64,000 nucleotides of DNA, taken from contig OZ005618.1 of the NCBI GenBank assembly GCA_963930655.1, positions 19,805,001 through 19,869,000 on the forward strand, given 5' to 3'. The notes beneath the pieces are model-generated. The model was not told the DNA's origin, ran no database searches, and was given only the letters and a program-made list of their open reading frames with translations. Below, piece by piece: positions 35,240 to 47,400 of this stretch (positions are counted from its first letter, which is position 1; every line of letters begins with the position of its first letter). Source of the DNA: Myrica gale (Eukaryota; Streptophyta; Magnoliopsida; Fagales; Myricaceae). The translations under genes and the position numbers were made by a program.

Positions 35240-37060
35240 AAACTTGACCAACCTTCTCCTGTGTGGCGAATTGATGGTTGTAGACTTACTGTTGAAGAAA
35301 CAAAAGTGAGAAATTAAAGGAAGTTAGGAAGATTTTCTCTCGTGCCGTCCATAATTCTAAGAATAATTAAAGGCAATGAGATCATTTTTCTCCCTTCAAT
35401 CTTTTCATACAAATTTGAGAAAAGGGGCTAGACCTGAAAGTGAGATATATGCATGACTCTTGAAGATTGGTTCCACCAATCGGCTAAACCACAATTAATA
35501 TTATCCATGTAACATCACATGGCAACAGCCTCGTCGAGTCAATTCGAGCACTAGAAAACCACCAGAAGAATTTTGGGGAATTTCTCAGCAGAGACAATGT
35601 CACGGCAGGCAAGACAATATTATTATGGCTTTAGCGTGGATGCAAGTGAACGATCATGGATTTACACGTTCTTGTTTCATAGCTGTGACTGTCAAGTCTG
35701 TCAGTTCAATGTCTTTCTCATCCACCTAACCTTAACTATATGATTAGAAAAAATCGGCTTGTTTGGCTGACTTTTCTTTCTCTGCTTATTTACCAAACAC
35801 GAACAATCCGAAGCCATTCAAATATACTTTGAACGGATACATATATTTTGCACATTGTATTTATTTATAGAGGTCTTGATATTTTGTACAATAAATCATT
35901 ATTTTTATCTTATTATATTCTTTAATTATTGATTTCAGATATTTTATATTATTTATTAAAATTAATAAAACAACAATTAAATTTTTTCCTGTTAAAATAA
36001 CGATTTTACCCTCATACGAGTAATGTGCTGCGAGCAAGCCAACTTCGAGCTAGGGTTCGGATCTGTAAGAAAAATATTGCTTGAGAAAGGGAGAAATAAA
36101 TATTGCTTGAGAGGTGGTTTCAATGTGTGAAATATTTTGTGTACGTGGGGGTTATTATAGGAGTGCAGTGGCCTATCTCCTGCTTCTCCTTCCATGAAGT
36201 CCATGGTGCACGATAGTCGACACTATAACTTTTGTGCTTAATAAAGACTTATCATGGCAGAAAAATCTCTGCGCAAGGTGCCTCTTCCTTTGCGTCGACG
36301 GGTAAAGGAGAGCCTCTTACAATGACTTTTGAGCAATTTCGAGGTGTGGCGTCAGTCATGTCATGGCCTTTGCGAGCAAAGGCATGGTCCCGGCAGGCCT
36401 AAGCCTGTCAGGATCTTCTCAAAATTCCAAATCCCCTTTTAGTCATGATTCATTGTGTGTATCAAAGATATTTCTTTTGGGACTAACTGGGCTGATATTT
36501 ATAAGTACGTCACTTTCCTTTAAAATTAACAACAACAACTTCACCAGTGGTGTAAAAGCTTTTGAAATCAATAGTTTTCAAAATAGTTGTATGGTATAAC
36601 GTGAAAAAAATAATAATTTTCAGTGCAAACTGGTAAGACCCTTGTAATTAAATGATGCAATGTATATTTTTCCCCTCTCTAAGAGCAACAATACGCCTAT
36701 AAAATATGATAGCACAGGCCCCTTGATTCAAAGCATATGAGTAAGATTTTGAAGTTGACAAACCATCCTAAACGGATGTTCTCTTCTTCTAATTGGATGC
36801 TCTAATTTGCCTGTCCAATTAATTGAATGCTCTAATTTGTCTGTCCAACTCAAACTACTACTTTGCAATAAACATCTTTGATTTCCATGTGCTTTTCCAC
36901 CCACTCTTTGAAGAGGTTGGTGGTTTTGTGTTATCTTATTGTGAAACGTACCGGCTAGTCATGCAATTAACTTGAATACAGAGGAGGGGATATAGCTACG
37001 AATCTTTAATTAATGAGGGGAAGAAAAATAGAAAAATAGATAAGAGTTGGGAATGGTGGA
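35240..37060. other. Gene-free interval
   Basis: No open frame here resembles a known protein, including the 78-codon frame at 36363-36599. A short direct repeat (AATTGGATGCTCTAATTTG-type) lies near 36798-36850. Nothing else was recognised. Confidence 0.45.
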
Positions 37061-37226
37061 TTATCGTATCAAAGTAGGATTGTTCAACTCCGGTGTAGGT
37101 GTCGATTTTTAAATAATTGTCACCTACACCTACACCGTTAAAGGCTAAAACCAACCATTAACGGTGACAAATTCTAGTTATCCTACATTCATATTGAGCT
37201 ATTTTTTTAGCATTTTACGCACTTGG

Positions 37227-37755
37227 CCCAAACATTTGACATATGGAATCTAAAATAATTACATGCTAGTTACAAAAGTAACATTGTTAATTTTATCAAT
37301 TGGGTCATTAATTAAATTTGAATCAATTAACAATCATATGAAATTAATACAAATCAATTAACTCTTCACTAAATAATGTAAATAAAAACTATGGAATAAA
37401 TTGGAATCTAATTTTATACAGTACAAGTTCTCATGCGATATGAAACTAGAAGTTGTTGAATATATCAAGTAATAACAATTGAAATTCAAAAGAGGGCTGA
37501 AAATTGCTTATATGACCAGAGCTTTTTTTAACAACCAAGCTAAATTAGACTTTAAACACAAAGTATGGGGGCTACGAAAATTTAGATAAACATTTAAAGT
37601 GTCAAGATACAAGAGTTGTATAACTGGAAAGAAAAAAAAAAGGGGGAAGGACCATATATGCAGACCAATTCCATCATCTCAAGCAAATTATTTGACATAT
37701 GGAATCTGAAGTAATTACATGCTAGTTACAAAAGTAACATTGTTAATTTTACAAA
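37227..37755. repeat. 65 bp direct repeat inside the hAT element
   Basis: TTTGACATATGGAATCT...ACATTGTTAATTTTA occurs at 37227-37291 and again near 37690-37755 with two or three changes. Confidence 0.8.
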
Positions 37756-37877
37756 CCCTAAAAACAACAAACGAGGGCCTGTTAATTTCTTAAATTTTAT
37801 TAAAATTACAAACCCTAAAAACAACAAACAACAAGGACAACGTTCAGCAATGATGTCCTAATATTTTCAATGGAATA

Positions 37878-38262
37878 AATTAGGGATAATTACACTTTGT
37901 GCCCTTTATCTTTGGGGTCATTTATAATTTTGACCCCAATGTTTTATTTTTGAGACAACGTTCAGCAATAATATATGTCCTAATATTTTCAATAGAATAA
38001 ATTAGGGATAATTACACTTTGTGCCCCTTATCTTTGGGGTCATTTATAATTTGCACCCCGATGCTTCAAGTTACCTTTGTAGGCTCGTCGTGCCTCTCAC
38101 GTATTGACGAAATCCGTCAATTTAGACCGTCAAATCGGGTACGAGATCTACATTGCAAAAAAATTAAAGATAAGAGGCTCAATATCTCAAAAATAAAACA
38201 TCGTGGTGCAAATTATAAATGACCCCAAAGATAAGGGATGCAAAGTGTAATTATCTCAAGAA
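37878..38262. mobile_element. Foldback MITE with a duplicated left arm, nested in the hAT
   Basis: AATTAGGGATAATTACACTT then TTATCTTTGGGGTCATTTAT occurs at about 37876 and again at about 38001. Its inverse, ATAAATGACCCCAAAGATAA then AGTGTAATTATC, lies at 38214-38258. The outer copy is a partial tandem duplication of the left arm. The type resembles Mutator-like MITEs, but no target duplication was resolved. Confidence 0.65.
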
Positions 38263-38499
38263 ATTAAAATTAACAAATCCATTATTTTTTTAACATACCT
38301 AAACGAATCTCAATCGTTGGCACTTGAGAGAGATGTGCTAAACAACAGAGGAGATGAGAGCTTGACGCGTGAAGGAGGGGGCCTGTGGTCGGCGACGAAA
38401 GGCGCGACAGCTCGTGGTGGTAAGCAGGAGAGAGAGGGGAGGGAGGGAGGGAGAGAGAGCAAGAGGGCCAAAGGGGAGGGGGTCGGGGGGTCTGCCAAC

Positions 38500-38735
38500 A
38501 AATGAAATGAGAGAGGAGGGGTTTAAAGTCACTTTAAACAAACGATCCGTTTTGTTAAAAAAAGAAGAAAAAGAAAGGGGTGGAGAAGAATTGGAATACT
38601 TCCTTTGGGGGGTCTGCGAAGTTGCGAACAAGTAGCGACAAATGAAATGGGGAGCTGGGGAGAAGGGGTTTAAACTTTAAAGTCACTTTAAACAAAACGA
38701 TACGTTTTGTTAAAAAAAAAAGAGAAAGAAATAAA
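38500..38735. repeat. Direct repeat in the purine-rich part of the hAT
   Basis: AAATGAAATG...GGGGTTTAAA, GTCACTTTAAACAAA and a CGTTTTGTTAAAAAAA block occur at about 38500-38570 and again at 38638-38722. The surrounding 38310-38830 is G-rich and purine-biased on the plus strand. Confidence 0.7.
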
Positions 38736-39019
38736 AAAGAAAGGGGGAGAAGAATCGAGATTCTTCTTTTGGAGGGTTGGGGAGCCCTGGGGTCTGCGAA
38801 GACAAACGGGGATGGGGCCTAGGGTTTACAAAATGATTCATTTTTTAATTAAAAAAAATCTGTTGTCCGGTACTCTCGGGAACCCGAGAACCGAGAATAA
38901 CACTGACTTTTTTTGTAAAAGCTTAAACCGACATCGACACCGATGAAGCCGGGTACCAGAAACTCAGTGCCGGTGCCACTGAAATTTTCCAATGGCACTT
39001 AATAACTCTATCAAAGAAG

Positions 39020-40120
39020 ATCTTGATCCTTTTCACTCCCATAATTGAAGTGGACCCATCTACTAATCTACCCACATTAGATTACACTAATTAGTTAATT
39101 TTTTATATTTTAATTGCAATGTCTTTGTGTGGGTCATTTTCGATTTATTTCTTTTTTGTTTTTATTTAAATAATATAAGGATGGAAATTGATGGGTGATA
39201 TTTTGGGTTTTGTGTGATTTACAATATTGTCCCCGGAAAACCAAATGATAATGTCATTTTCAAGGACGTCCAAAGTCAGGTTTTCTTGACATTCATTATT
39301 TTAGGACAAAATGCATGTGTTTTGCGGGGCAAGGCTTAAATTCAATCCAATCCTTTTGGAAATTTTCCCTTAAAAGATTTTGTTTCATGAGTTGGCCCCT
39401 ACCTTTTCTATCTTATGTCAATTCCTCCAATACCTTTTGCGATTATTGCTGCAACTTGCACATTTGATAAAAAATTATTACTATTTTAAAAAAAATTTAC
39501 AACTTCACATTCTCTGATTGCCATTTATTTTGCAATATTTGTAGCCAAAACGACCAAATTTGACAATACTATATTTAATTTGTACCCGCGATCCAATCAC
39601 CTACTAGTCAAAAAATTAATATATAAATCTTTAAATAGTATTAATTTATTTGGCCTAGATGTTTAGAAATCTTGACTAGAAATACGACCTAAATTATTTA
39701 ACACTAGACGAAGGAAATTATATAATATTCTCCTTGAGTTTTCATATCCTAAATGCGGAGATTGTATAAAATAAGCCAACTAAACTATGCAAATATCTCA
39801 TTTCCTAAACTATAATGTAGCATTATATTTATCAAGAACTACCATTTAGTGAAAAAAAAAACAGAAAAAGTGTAGGAGTGTGAGTGTCTTATTAACGAAT
39901 ACGCGGTTCCCAATAAGTTTTAAAATCATTCCGATAACTTGGTGATGTTTGTTTCTTTAATATTTTGGGGCATGAAAATTTCCAGCAAAACAAACATACT
40001 CAAACATTTTTAACCTTTATACATACATACTATAATTTTCACAAACCTCAATAAATCTCAATAAAAATAAAGATTCCCAAAATTTCAAGAATATTTCCCA
40101 AAATTTTGACAAACAAACAT
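39020..40120. other. AT-rich intergenic stretch
   Basis: No gene seen. A Tourist-like MITE probably spans about 39945-40124 (GGTGATGTTTGTTTC ... ACAAACAAACATACCC), but its flanking triplets do not match. Confidence 0.45.
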
Positions 40121-40134
40121 ACCCTTAATATTTA

Positions 40135-40692
40135 GGCTTAATTACCTTACAGGTCCCTGTGGTATCCGACTTTTACAAAATAGTCACTGTGGTATGACTT
40201 TCAACAAAATAGTCCTTAGGGTATAGTTTTGAGACAAATTAGTCTCTGTGGTATAGTTTTGAGACAAATTAGTCCATCTATCTAACTGCCGGGAGAGTGT
40301 TGTACATGCCACGTCAGCGTCATTCACGCGTTGACACGTGTTTTTTAACATTAGTATCTAAATCACGAGTGATATACTTCTTTTAGCTCGTAGAATTAGT
40401 CTGAGCCTCAACCTCAGACTTGATTGGTTCGATCCAGGATGGCTGCTGACGTGTCAACGCGTGAATGGAAAGTGACATATACAACACTCTCTAGTTAAGT
40501 GGGTAAGAACAGTTGGACGAAGAGACTAATTTGTTTAAAAACTATACCAGAAGGACTATTTTGCTGAAAGTCATACCACATGGACTAATTTGTCTCAAAA
40601 CTATACCACAATAACCATTTTGTTGAAAATTATACCACAGAGAATATTTTGTAAAAGTCGGATAACATAGGGACCTGTAAGGTAATTAAGCC
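40135..40692. mobile_element. Mutator-like MITE with 9 bp target duplication
   Basis: A 558 bp element with terminal inverted repeats of about 55 bp: GGCTTAATTACCTTACAGGT at the left and the inverse ACCTGTAAGGTAATTAAGCC at the right. Flanks TAATATTTA (40126-40134) and TAATATATA (40693-40701) differ at one base. A 9 bp duplication is diagnostic of Mutator-like elements. The middle carries further mirrored AATTAGTC-type blocks. No transposase. Confidence 0.88.
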
Positions 40693-40839
40693 TAATATAT
40701 AAAGGTAATTGAGAATGTGTAAATACAATGTACGGTTTTAAAATCTTAATTTTCTTCTATTTATAATTAATTTAAGAATATGTAGATAAGTTGCATGATT
40801 TTAAAAATTTCCTAAGAAACTCTACTTAGTGTTTATTTT

Positions 40840-40985
40840 GAGAATTTTTTGTATTTTGAGAATTTTTAGGTAATGTTAATTTTATTTGTATGCATGTTGT
40901 AGTTGTTTTTAAATAATGTTAAAAAATATGTTCGATTTGTATATTCTCAAAATTAAAAAAATACTGAGAATGCAAACAAACCGGA
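40840..40985. mobile_element. Decayed Tourist-like MITE, family C
   Basis: TATTTTGAGAATTTTTAGGT, TTTATTTGTATGCATGTTG and AATACTGAGAATGCAAACAA match the body and ends of 61923-62093 at reduced identity. It ends about 460 bases before the transporter start codon. Confidence 0.55.
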
Positions 40986-41159
40986 AGAACTCTGCAAAGA
41001 AAAAAGAATGTTATTTTTCTATAAAAAAAAATACGGCAGCATCCACGTCCGATAATTTCGGGAAAGCCATCCAGACAGCTCTAACAAACTCAAAAAATAA
41101 TAAATAAATTTAGAAAAAGGAAAAACGCGCTCGGATTTAGGCTCGTCCAGTCCACCGCT

Positions 41160-41445
41160 ATCTTTGTAGTCTTTTTTTTTTTTTTCCTACACCACAACCT
41201 TTGTGGTTCTTTTGGCTTTTGGCTTTTGGCGTATACCTCAGTCTCTCACTCTCGCTTCTGCACTCACTCTCACACCCCTACACTCGCTCTCTTTCTCTCT
41301 AGCTGTAGGTTGGGGAAATCCTGGGAGCTCCCATCTCTTGAACTTCGTGAACCAAGTCGAAATACTGACCGGAGAGATCAGATCTGTGTACACATTGTTA
41401 AGCTATGCGATACTTCTGACTCATTTTTATTTTGTTATTGTCAAG
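41160..41445 (+). promoter_or_regulatory. 5' leader of the NAT12 gene, CT-rich
   Basis: From about 41240 to 41310 the plus strand is CT-rich (TCAGTCTCTCACTCTCGC, CTCTCTTTCTCTCT), a usual plant initiator-proximal pattern. The reading frame of the gene stays open through the leader back to 41203. No clear TATA box seen. Confidence 0.5.
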
Positions 41446-44400
41446 ATGTCGAGTTCCGACCCGAAACCACCGCAGCGTCCGGGTCCGTGGCCACCAGCTC
41501 CGGAGTCCTCGGCAATGCCGCCTTCTTCGTGGGCAAAGCGGACTGGGTTTAGGCCTAAGTTCTCCGGCGAGACCAATGCCAGCGATTCTGGCCAGGTAGT
41601 AGCTCTCGCAACCCCAACGCCCAAGCCCAGAGAGACCGAAGCGACGCGACCGGATCTCGAAGCGGGACGGGTTCGGGCAGTGAACGGTGAGAGGGAGGGC
41701 GAGAAGGTTGCTCATCCAACGCCGCCGCAGCCGGATAAGGATCAAACGGTGAAGAAACGGAGGGACTCTGATGGGCCACCGAAGAGTTCAGGCCAGAACG
41801 GGCAGGCCCATAGCGGGCCCACGGAGCATGCGCCACGGAGGCCCGTGAGGAGCGAGGAAGTGGTGGATGTGTTGCCACAGTGTGTGGATGATGATGATGG
41901 GTTTGTGGGTAGGCACACGCATATGAAGTATGAGCTCAGAGATACACCTGGTCTAGGTGTGTTTGATGTCATTCACAAATAAAATTTCTTCCTTTTTAAA
42001 AAAAAAAAAATATTTTTAATTAACTTATTTATTGATAATAAGAAATGGCTTATGCATTTCCTGGATGAAGTTTAGGTCCTCGTTGCTTAATTTTTGTAAT
42101 TGAATATTGTGACTCTAAAAAATAGATTTTTCAATATTATATGTACAATTACAATTCAGTAAAAGGGAAAAAAATACGCCTTTAGTTTTTCAATTTTATG
42201 GATGTTTTGTAACAGCTTATGTTGGTGTCTGTAAATTTCAGTTCCCATTGGTCTATACGGGTTCCAGCATTATCTTTCAATGTTGGGTTCGTTGATTCTG
42301 ATTCCACTCGTCATTGTGCCGGCAATGGGTGGAACTTATGTGAGTAATAACTTCTTCTTAATGGTACTTTCTGAAATATCTATCTACGTAATAAGAATGA
42401 CAAAGAATGTTGTGGGTAGCTTGGTCTGATTGCATTTAGTCGGTATAGGAAGATACTTCAAATGTGGTATCAACTGTCCTCTTTGTATCGGGAGTGACAA
42501 CGCTTTTGCATACGTCTTTCGGGTCGAGGTTGCCCTTGATACAAGGTCCATCGTTTGTTTTCCTGGCTCCAGCATTGGCAATCATCAACTCCCCAGAGTT
42601 CCAAGGACTCAATGAAAATGTACGCTCCTCTTGGCAGGCTTTGATATTGTTAAATTTTTTAGTTGGTTTCTGTCCTAAATTGTTTGTGATGGTTCAGTCG
42701 ATTAAATTGTTGAGCTATGCTCTGAGCAGAAAAAAGTAATTCTTTTCTAATTTCTCTTTGTAGACGTCCGAAATGTTTGCCTAAAGATACATGTTGCCAC
42801 ATATTTATCTAGTACGTCTCCACAATTTCAAAATGGAATAAGGGATAGTATGCTTTCATAGACTCAGCTAGTTGAATTATAAAGGATGTACAATAACTTA
42901 ATGGGCCTGAAGCCTTTTTGTTCTCTTCTATCCAACATATGTTATGTGTATGTTGATGTGACAATAAACTAATTATAGTATTGCATATCTCATCTATAGG
43001 AGAGTGTGAAAATCTATGCAGCTGCTAACTACTATTCTTCTGTTTGATTGAAGTAATTAAGGGGTTTAGATCGTACTGTTCTAGAACATCATGGTGCATG
43101 ATATTTTTAGATGTATTGGTAGGTGTCAAGTAGGATGATGACAGAACAAGGATGAAGACAAATTGTTTGTATATTTCAATTGCTTACAGAAGTTACACGT
43201 TGTATTCAGGTAGCTGTTTTGGAGAATCTATCTGTGTGTGTGGGTGTGTGTGAGTCATCTCCACCAACCCTTGAAGGTTTAATAGTACATGGAAAAATGC
43301 CTGAATGTAGTCTGAGAATGAAAATTTAAAAATGAAAAACATGCGGATGGCTTTTTTGCAAACAGAATCATTGTCAAACTGTTGCCAACTTCTCTGTTTT
43401 GACTCTTATATAGAAAGAGAGCTACTAGTTGCGCTGTTGGTATTACAAATGCTTTGTAAGTACCTCTACGCAACAAATTAATAAATGTTCCTTGCTCTCG
43501 GTCTTCTGTGCTAAGGTGTAGTGTGAGTATTTGAGTATGCATCTCCTGTGATCTATAAATTTCCAAGTATATGTATATGCATAGTGGCACTAAGTTTAGC
43601 AGCCCATGAAAAAACATCTTTCCCCCTCCATCTATATTTTGATTAACTGTTTCCCAAGTTTTTACACTCTTTTTCTTTGTTAACGTCAAAGAAATATTAA
43701 CTCATAGTGACCTCCTTTATTCCGTTGAAGTTTTCAAAGACTTGAGAGAGTTGTTTAACATGCAGAAATTCAAGCATATTATGAAGGAGCTACAGGGGGC
43801 TGTAATCATAGCTTCAGCTTTTCAAGCTTTACTGGGATATAGTGGACTGATGTCTATATTATTAAGGTATGTTCCAGCATCTTTATATCCCTCCACTTTT
43901 GAAATTTATTATTAGAGAATACTTCCCATTCCATTTAGCAAGTAAGAATTGGTAAATGCGGGAAGTTTGAAGGGGATAAGTTGCTCTGTGTCATTTTGAT
44001 GAGTTGATTTAGTCTTAAGTTATTAGCCATTTGCTGATATGTTCTTGTAATCGATTATCATGATCCTACAATGTATATTTTGTGGTTCATGGATGATTAC
44101 CTCTGGGATCTAAATTTTATTGCCCATTCACTTCCATTCCCACTCCTCAAAAAAGTAGGTGCAGCTTTAAAGATTTAAAGTTGCTCAGGAAGGAACATAA
44201 AATTTCTGATGAAGCTGCTTGAGTTAGTTGTATGTTTTGTAAGTTATTATACCTGAGCATGTGATAGCATGGCTGCTGCTTTTTTTTCCATCTTGTTTAG
44301 AAATATATTTTCTTTCTGTGTTGAGCTCAGAATAGAATATCTTGTTACACTGACAGCTAGTCCCTATGTACAATACACTCAATAACTCAACCTCAGTTCG

Positions 44401-47400
44401 TTTTCCTTTCCTTTTCAGGTTTATCAATCCAGTTGTTGTGGCCCCAACTATTGCTGCTGTTGGACTTTCTTTTTATAGCTATGGTGTCCCACTAGTTGGT
44501 AACTGTCTTGAGATTGGATCGATGCAGATATTACTGGTTATTATTTTCTCTCTTGTAAGTCTGCTGAAGCTGCTGTTGATATTCCGTTTATTGAAATTTT
44601 ATTTTTTTTCTGCCATCAAAAAAGTTTTTTTTGTCTTCTCTGAATATTTTAGTCCCTTACATTACTAATAATTGGATCCTGTGCTAGAAACATCTAACCT
44701 GTTGTTTCCGTGCTTTCTGCAGTATCTTCGTAAGATATCTGTTTTTGGCCATCGTATCTTTCTAATATACGCGGTAAGTTAAGAGTCAAAATGTATTTTT
44801 ACCTGTTCCTGATTTTTGATACAGTAATATATCTACAAACAATAGTGCACACATCTCTTATGATGTACTGAGGTTATTCGTGTCTTATTGTCAGGTTCCA
44901 TTGGGCCTGGCAATCACATGGGCTGCTGCTTTCCTGCTTACTGAAGCTAGAGCCTATAGTTATAAAGGCTGTGATGTAAATGTACCTCCCTCAAATATAA
45001 TATCTGAGCACTGCAGAAACCACCTCTCAAGGATGAAACATTGTCGAGTTGATACTTCTTATGCATTAAGAGCTTCCCCATGGTTCAGGTTTCCTTATCC
45101 ATTACAATGGGGCACTCCTGTCTTCCACTGGAAAATGGCTCTTGTTATGTGTGTCGTGTCTGTTATCTCGTCAGTGGATTCGGTTAGTTTTCTGTCATTT
45201 ATTGTGACTTATACTTCTTGTGGAAATTTGTAATTTTATTTTAATTTAATCTACTTTTTAATTTTCTATGTGAGTTTACAGTTAGACATCTTGTGAGGAT
45301 TCATAACTTACAATGGACTCCTAAAATGCATTTGTGAATGTGGGAGATCTTAAATCTTCCATATTGTATGAAACATCTGTTTCTATTTAGGTAAGATATC
45401 TACTAAAAAGATTTGCCTCTGGCCTTGCAAAAGGGAGGAAAAACTGAACTCTGTCTGATTGTATGAAGAAAATGTCTGGAGCTTACTTAAGACACTAGGG
45501 CTTGGTTATTCTTCATATCGATTTGACAAGAGTGTTATTATGAATTCAATTGCAAGCTAGTAAATAATTGGCAAATATTTTTGAAATGATCAGGTTGGAC
45601 ATAGGAACCTCAAAGAATGAATGGAACAAGTTATAAGAACAATCCTGTAAAACTTATCAGTATCTGAAAAATTCAAGAACTGTGTTTCGGTTTAAAAAAC
45701 AGGTTTATAGTGAGCACAAATCTCATGGCAAAAATCTTCTCTACACCGCCTTCGGTATGTGCCTAGAAAGGATACTGTCTTTATCGACTTGTTTGAATTT
45801 ATATGTAGTTTATCAAAACTAATGTCATCACAGAACTAGTCAATACCGTTACAAATTTCAGTAGGTCTACTTGTTCGACCAAATTCTGGGAGTTTTGGGT
45901 TGGGTAAAGAGATTTATATCTTAGACAAATGGCCTTGGATGTACAATTGACGTCTGTATTTGTCAAAACATATTGTACTTTGTTTCTCCAGAATGGCAAA
46001 CTAATTCGTGTAAGATTTCAGGGGATTTAACTTTTGTGAATTGTATGCATTCTGTTGTAAACTCTGCTGATTGATGAGCCTTGCAGAATTGTAGGGTTAG
46101 TGTAATTCCCAGTTTGGATTTTGATGTTTTTTAAACTGATCAGGTTGGATCATACCATGCATCGTCATTGTTGGTGGCATCAAGACCTCCAACCCCAGGT
46201 GTTCTTAGTCGAGGTATTGGTCTTGAAGGTCTTTCCAGTGTCTTGGCTGGTCTTTGGGGTACAGGAACAGGGTCCACCACTCTGACTGAAAATGTGCACA
46301 CTATTGCTGTGACCAAAATGGGAAGTCGCAGAGCAGTTGAATTAGGTGCATGCGTTTTGGTAGTCTTATCCCTTGTAGGTGAGTGCTTGTTTTCTGTTTC
46401 CAAATGTTATTAAAATCCTGGAGCAGTCAAACTGGACATCTTCTGCTACTCTTAGCAAATGTAAATAATTGATGCGACTCGCATATATGTGCATCACAGC
46501 ATATAAAACTGTAAGCTGCATATGCGCGGACTGGTAACTATAGCGATAGCTTCTTTTAGTCTTTTTTCCTTCTCTCTTTCTGTTAGGTGCATTTTTCAAA
46601 TACCCAACGGACTTGGATGAGTCCTTTGCAGTCCAGTTGGGGTTACATGTCCTCTGAAGCCCGCACAAGTTTTCAATAATCAGTTGGTATGCCACAGTTC
46701 TTTGGCCTGCATCTATCTTTACAATGGTGTTTCAGTTTATGTTGTTTGTGCAATAACCAGTGGGACTGAAGTGGCCCTTAAGTGTAATGAAAGTGATGGT
46801 AGGGAACTGATTTTAAGTTTGGAGCCAATCCAACCCAGGTGGTTCTGGGTTGCATGATCAAGTAATTTTGGTTAATTAGGATTTTGAGCCGATGAAACAA
46901 AGAATGGCTAGTTTGAGGTCCATGTCAATGTAATCAAGGCAGTGGAGCTTGTTGTGTCTGGTCTTGGATGCCAGGAAGTCAATGACTTGCTAAAATAGCA
47001 CTCACTGTGAAGGTTGTGTAAGAGATATAGCACACACTGCCAAATGCTATGAAAGAGATGTCTTAGCAAATTTGCATGTTGTGTTCTGAAAACGATATAT
47101 CCAAACTGGTATATTTTCATCTTGGTTCTATACCATTTATTTAGCAGTCAAAGTTCTTCTGTCGAGGTTTTGTGAGAAGGACAAAGGAGATAAGGTTGGG
47201 AATGTCGAGATATAATTTTCATAAAACTGTTAAATTTGAGATTCCATTACAACTTGAACAAAACTGGAAATTCAAGTCGTGTATTGGGACACCACTTTTT
47301 GGTCTTACTATGTCAAATTATTATAGACTGGAGTTTACGACAGGGTGTATCATTAAGCTCCTTGTTTCTCAGTTATTCACTAACCTTTGTCATGGATGTA

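Larger units (their letters stand above)
37076..39008. mobile_element. Non-autonomous hAT element, family 1 copy 2 (old)
   Basis: About 1.93 kb. The left end TAGGATTGTTCAACTCCGG follows TATCAAAG (37068-37075). The right end ...GGCACTTAATAACTC is followed by TATCAAAG (39009-39016). The first 170 bases align with 7232 and 58146 (CACCTACACCTACACCGTTA, TATTGAGCTATTTTTTTAGC). The ends are more diverged than in its relatives, so it is older. It contains further repeats but no transposase. Confidence 0.82.

Noticed and set aside
38310-38635. Arginine- and glutamate-rich frames on both strands
   Set aside because: They come from purine-rich low-complexity sequence inside the old hAT element and have no family signature.
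41398-41878. Open frames on the minus strand opposite NAT12 exon 1
   Set aside because: They arise from the GC-rich, proline-rich exon read backwards and match no family.
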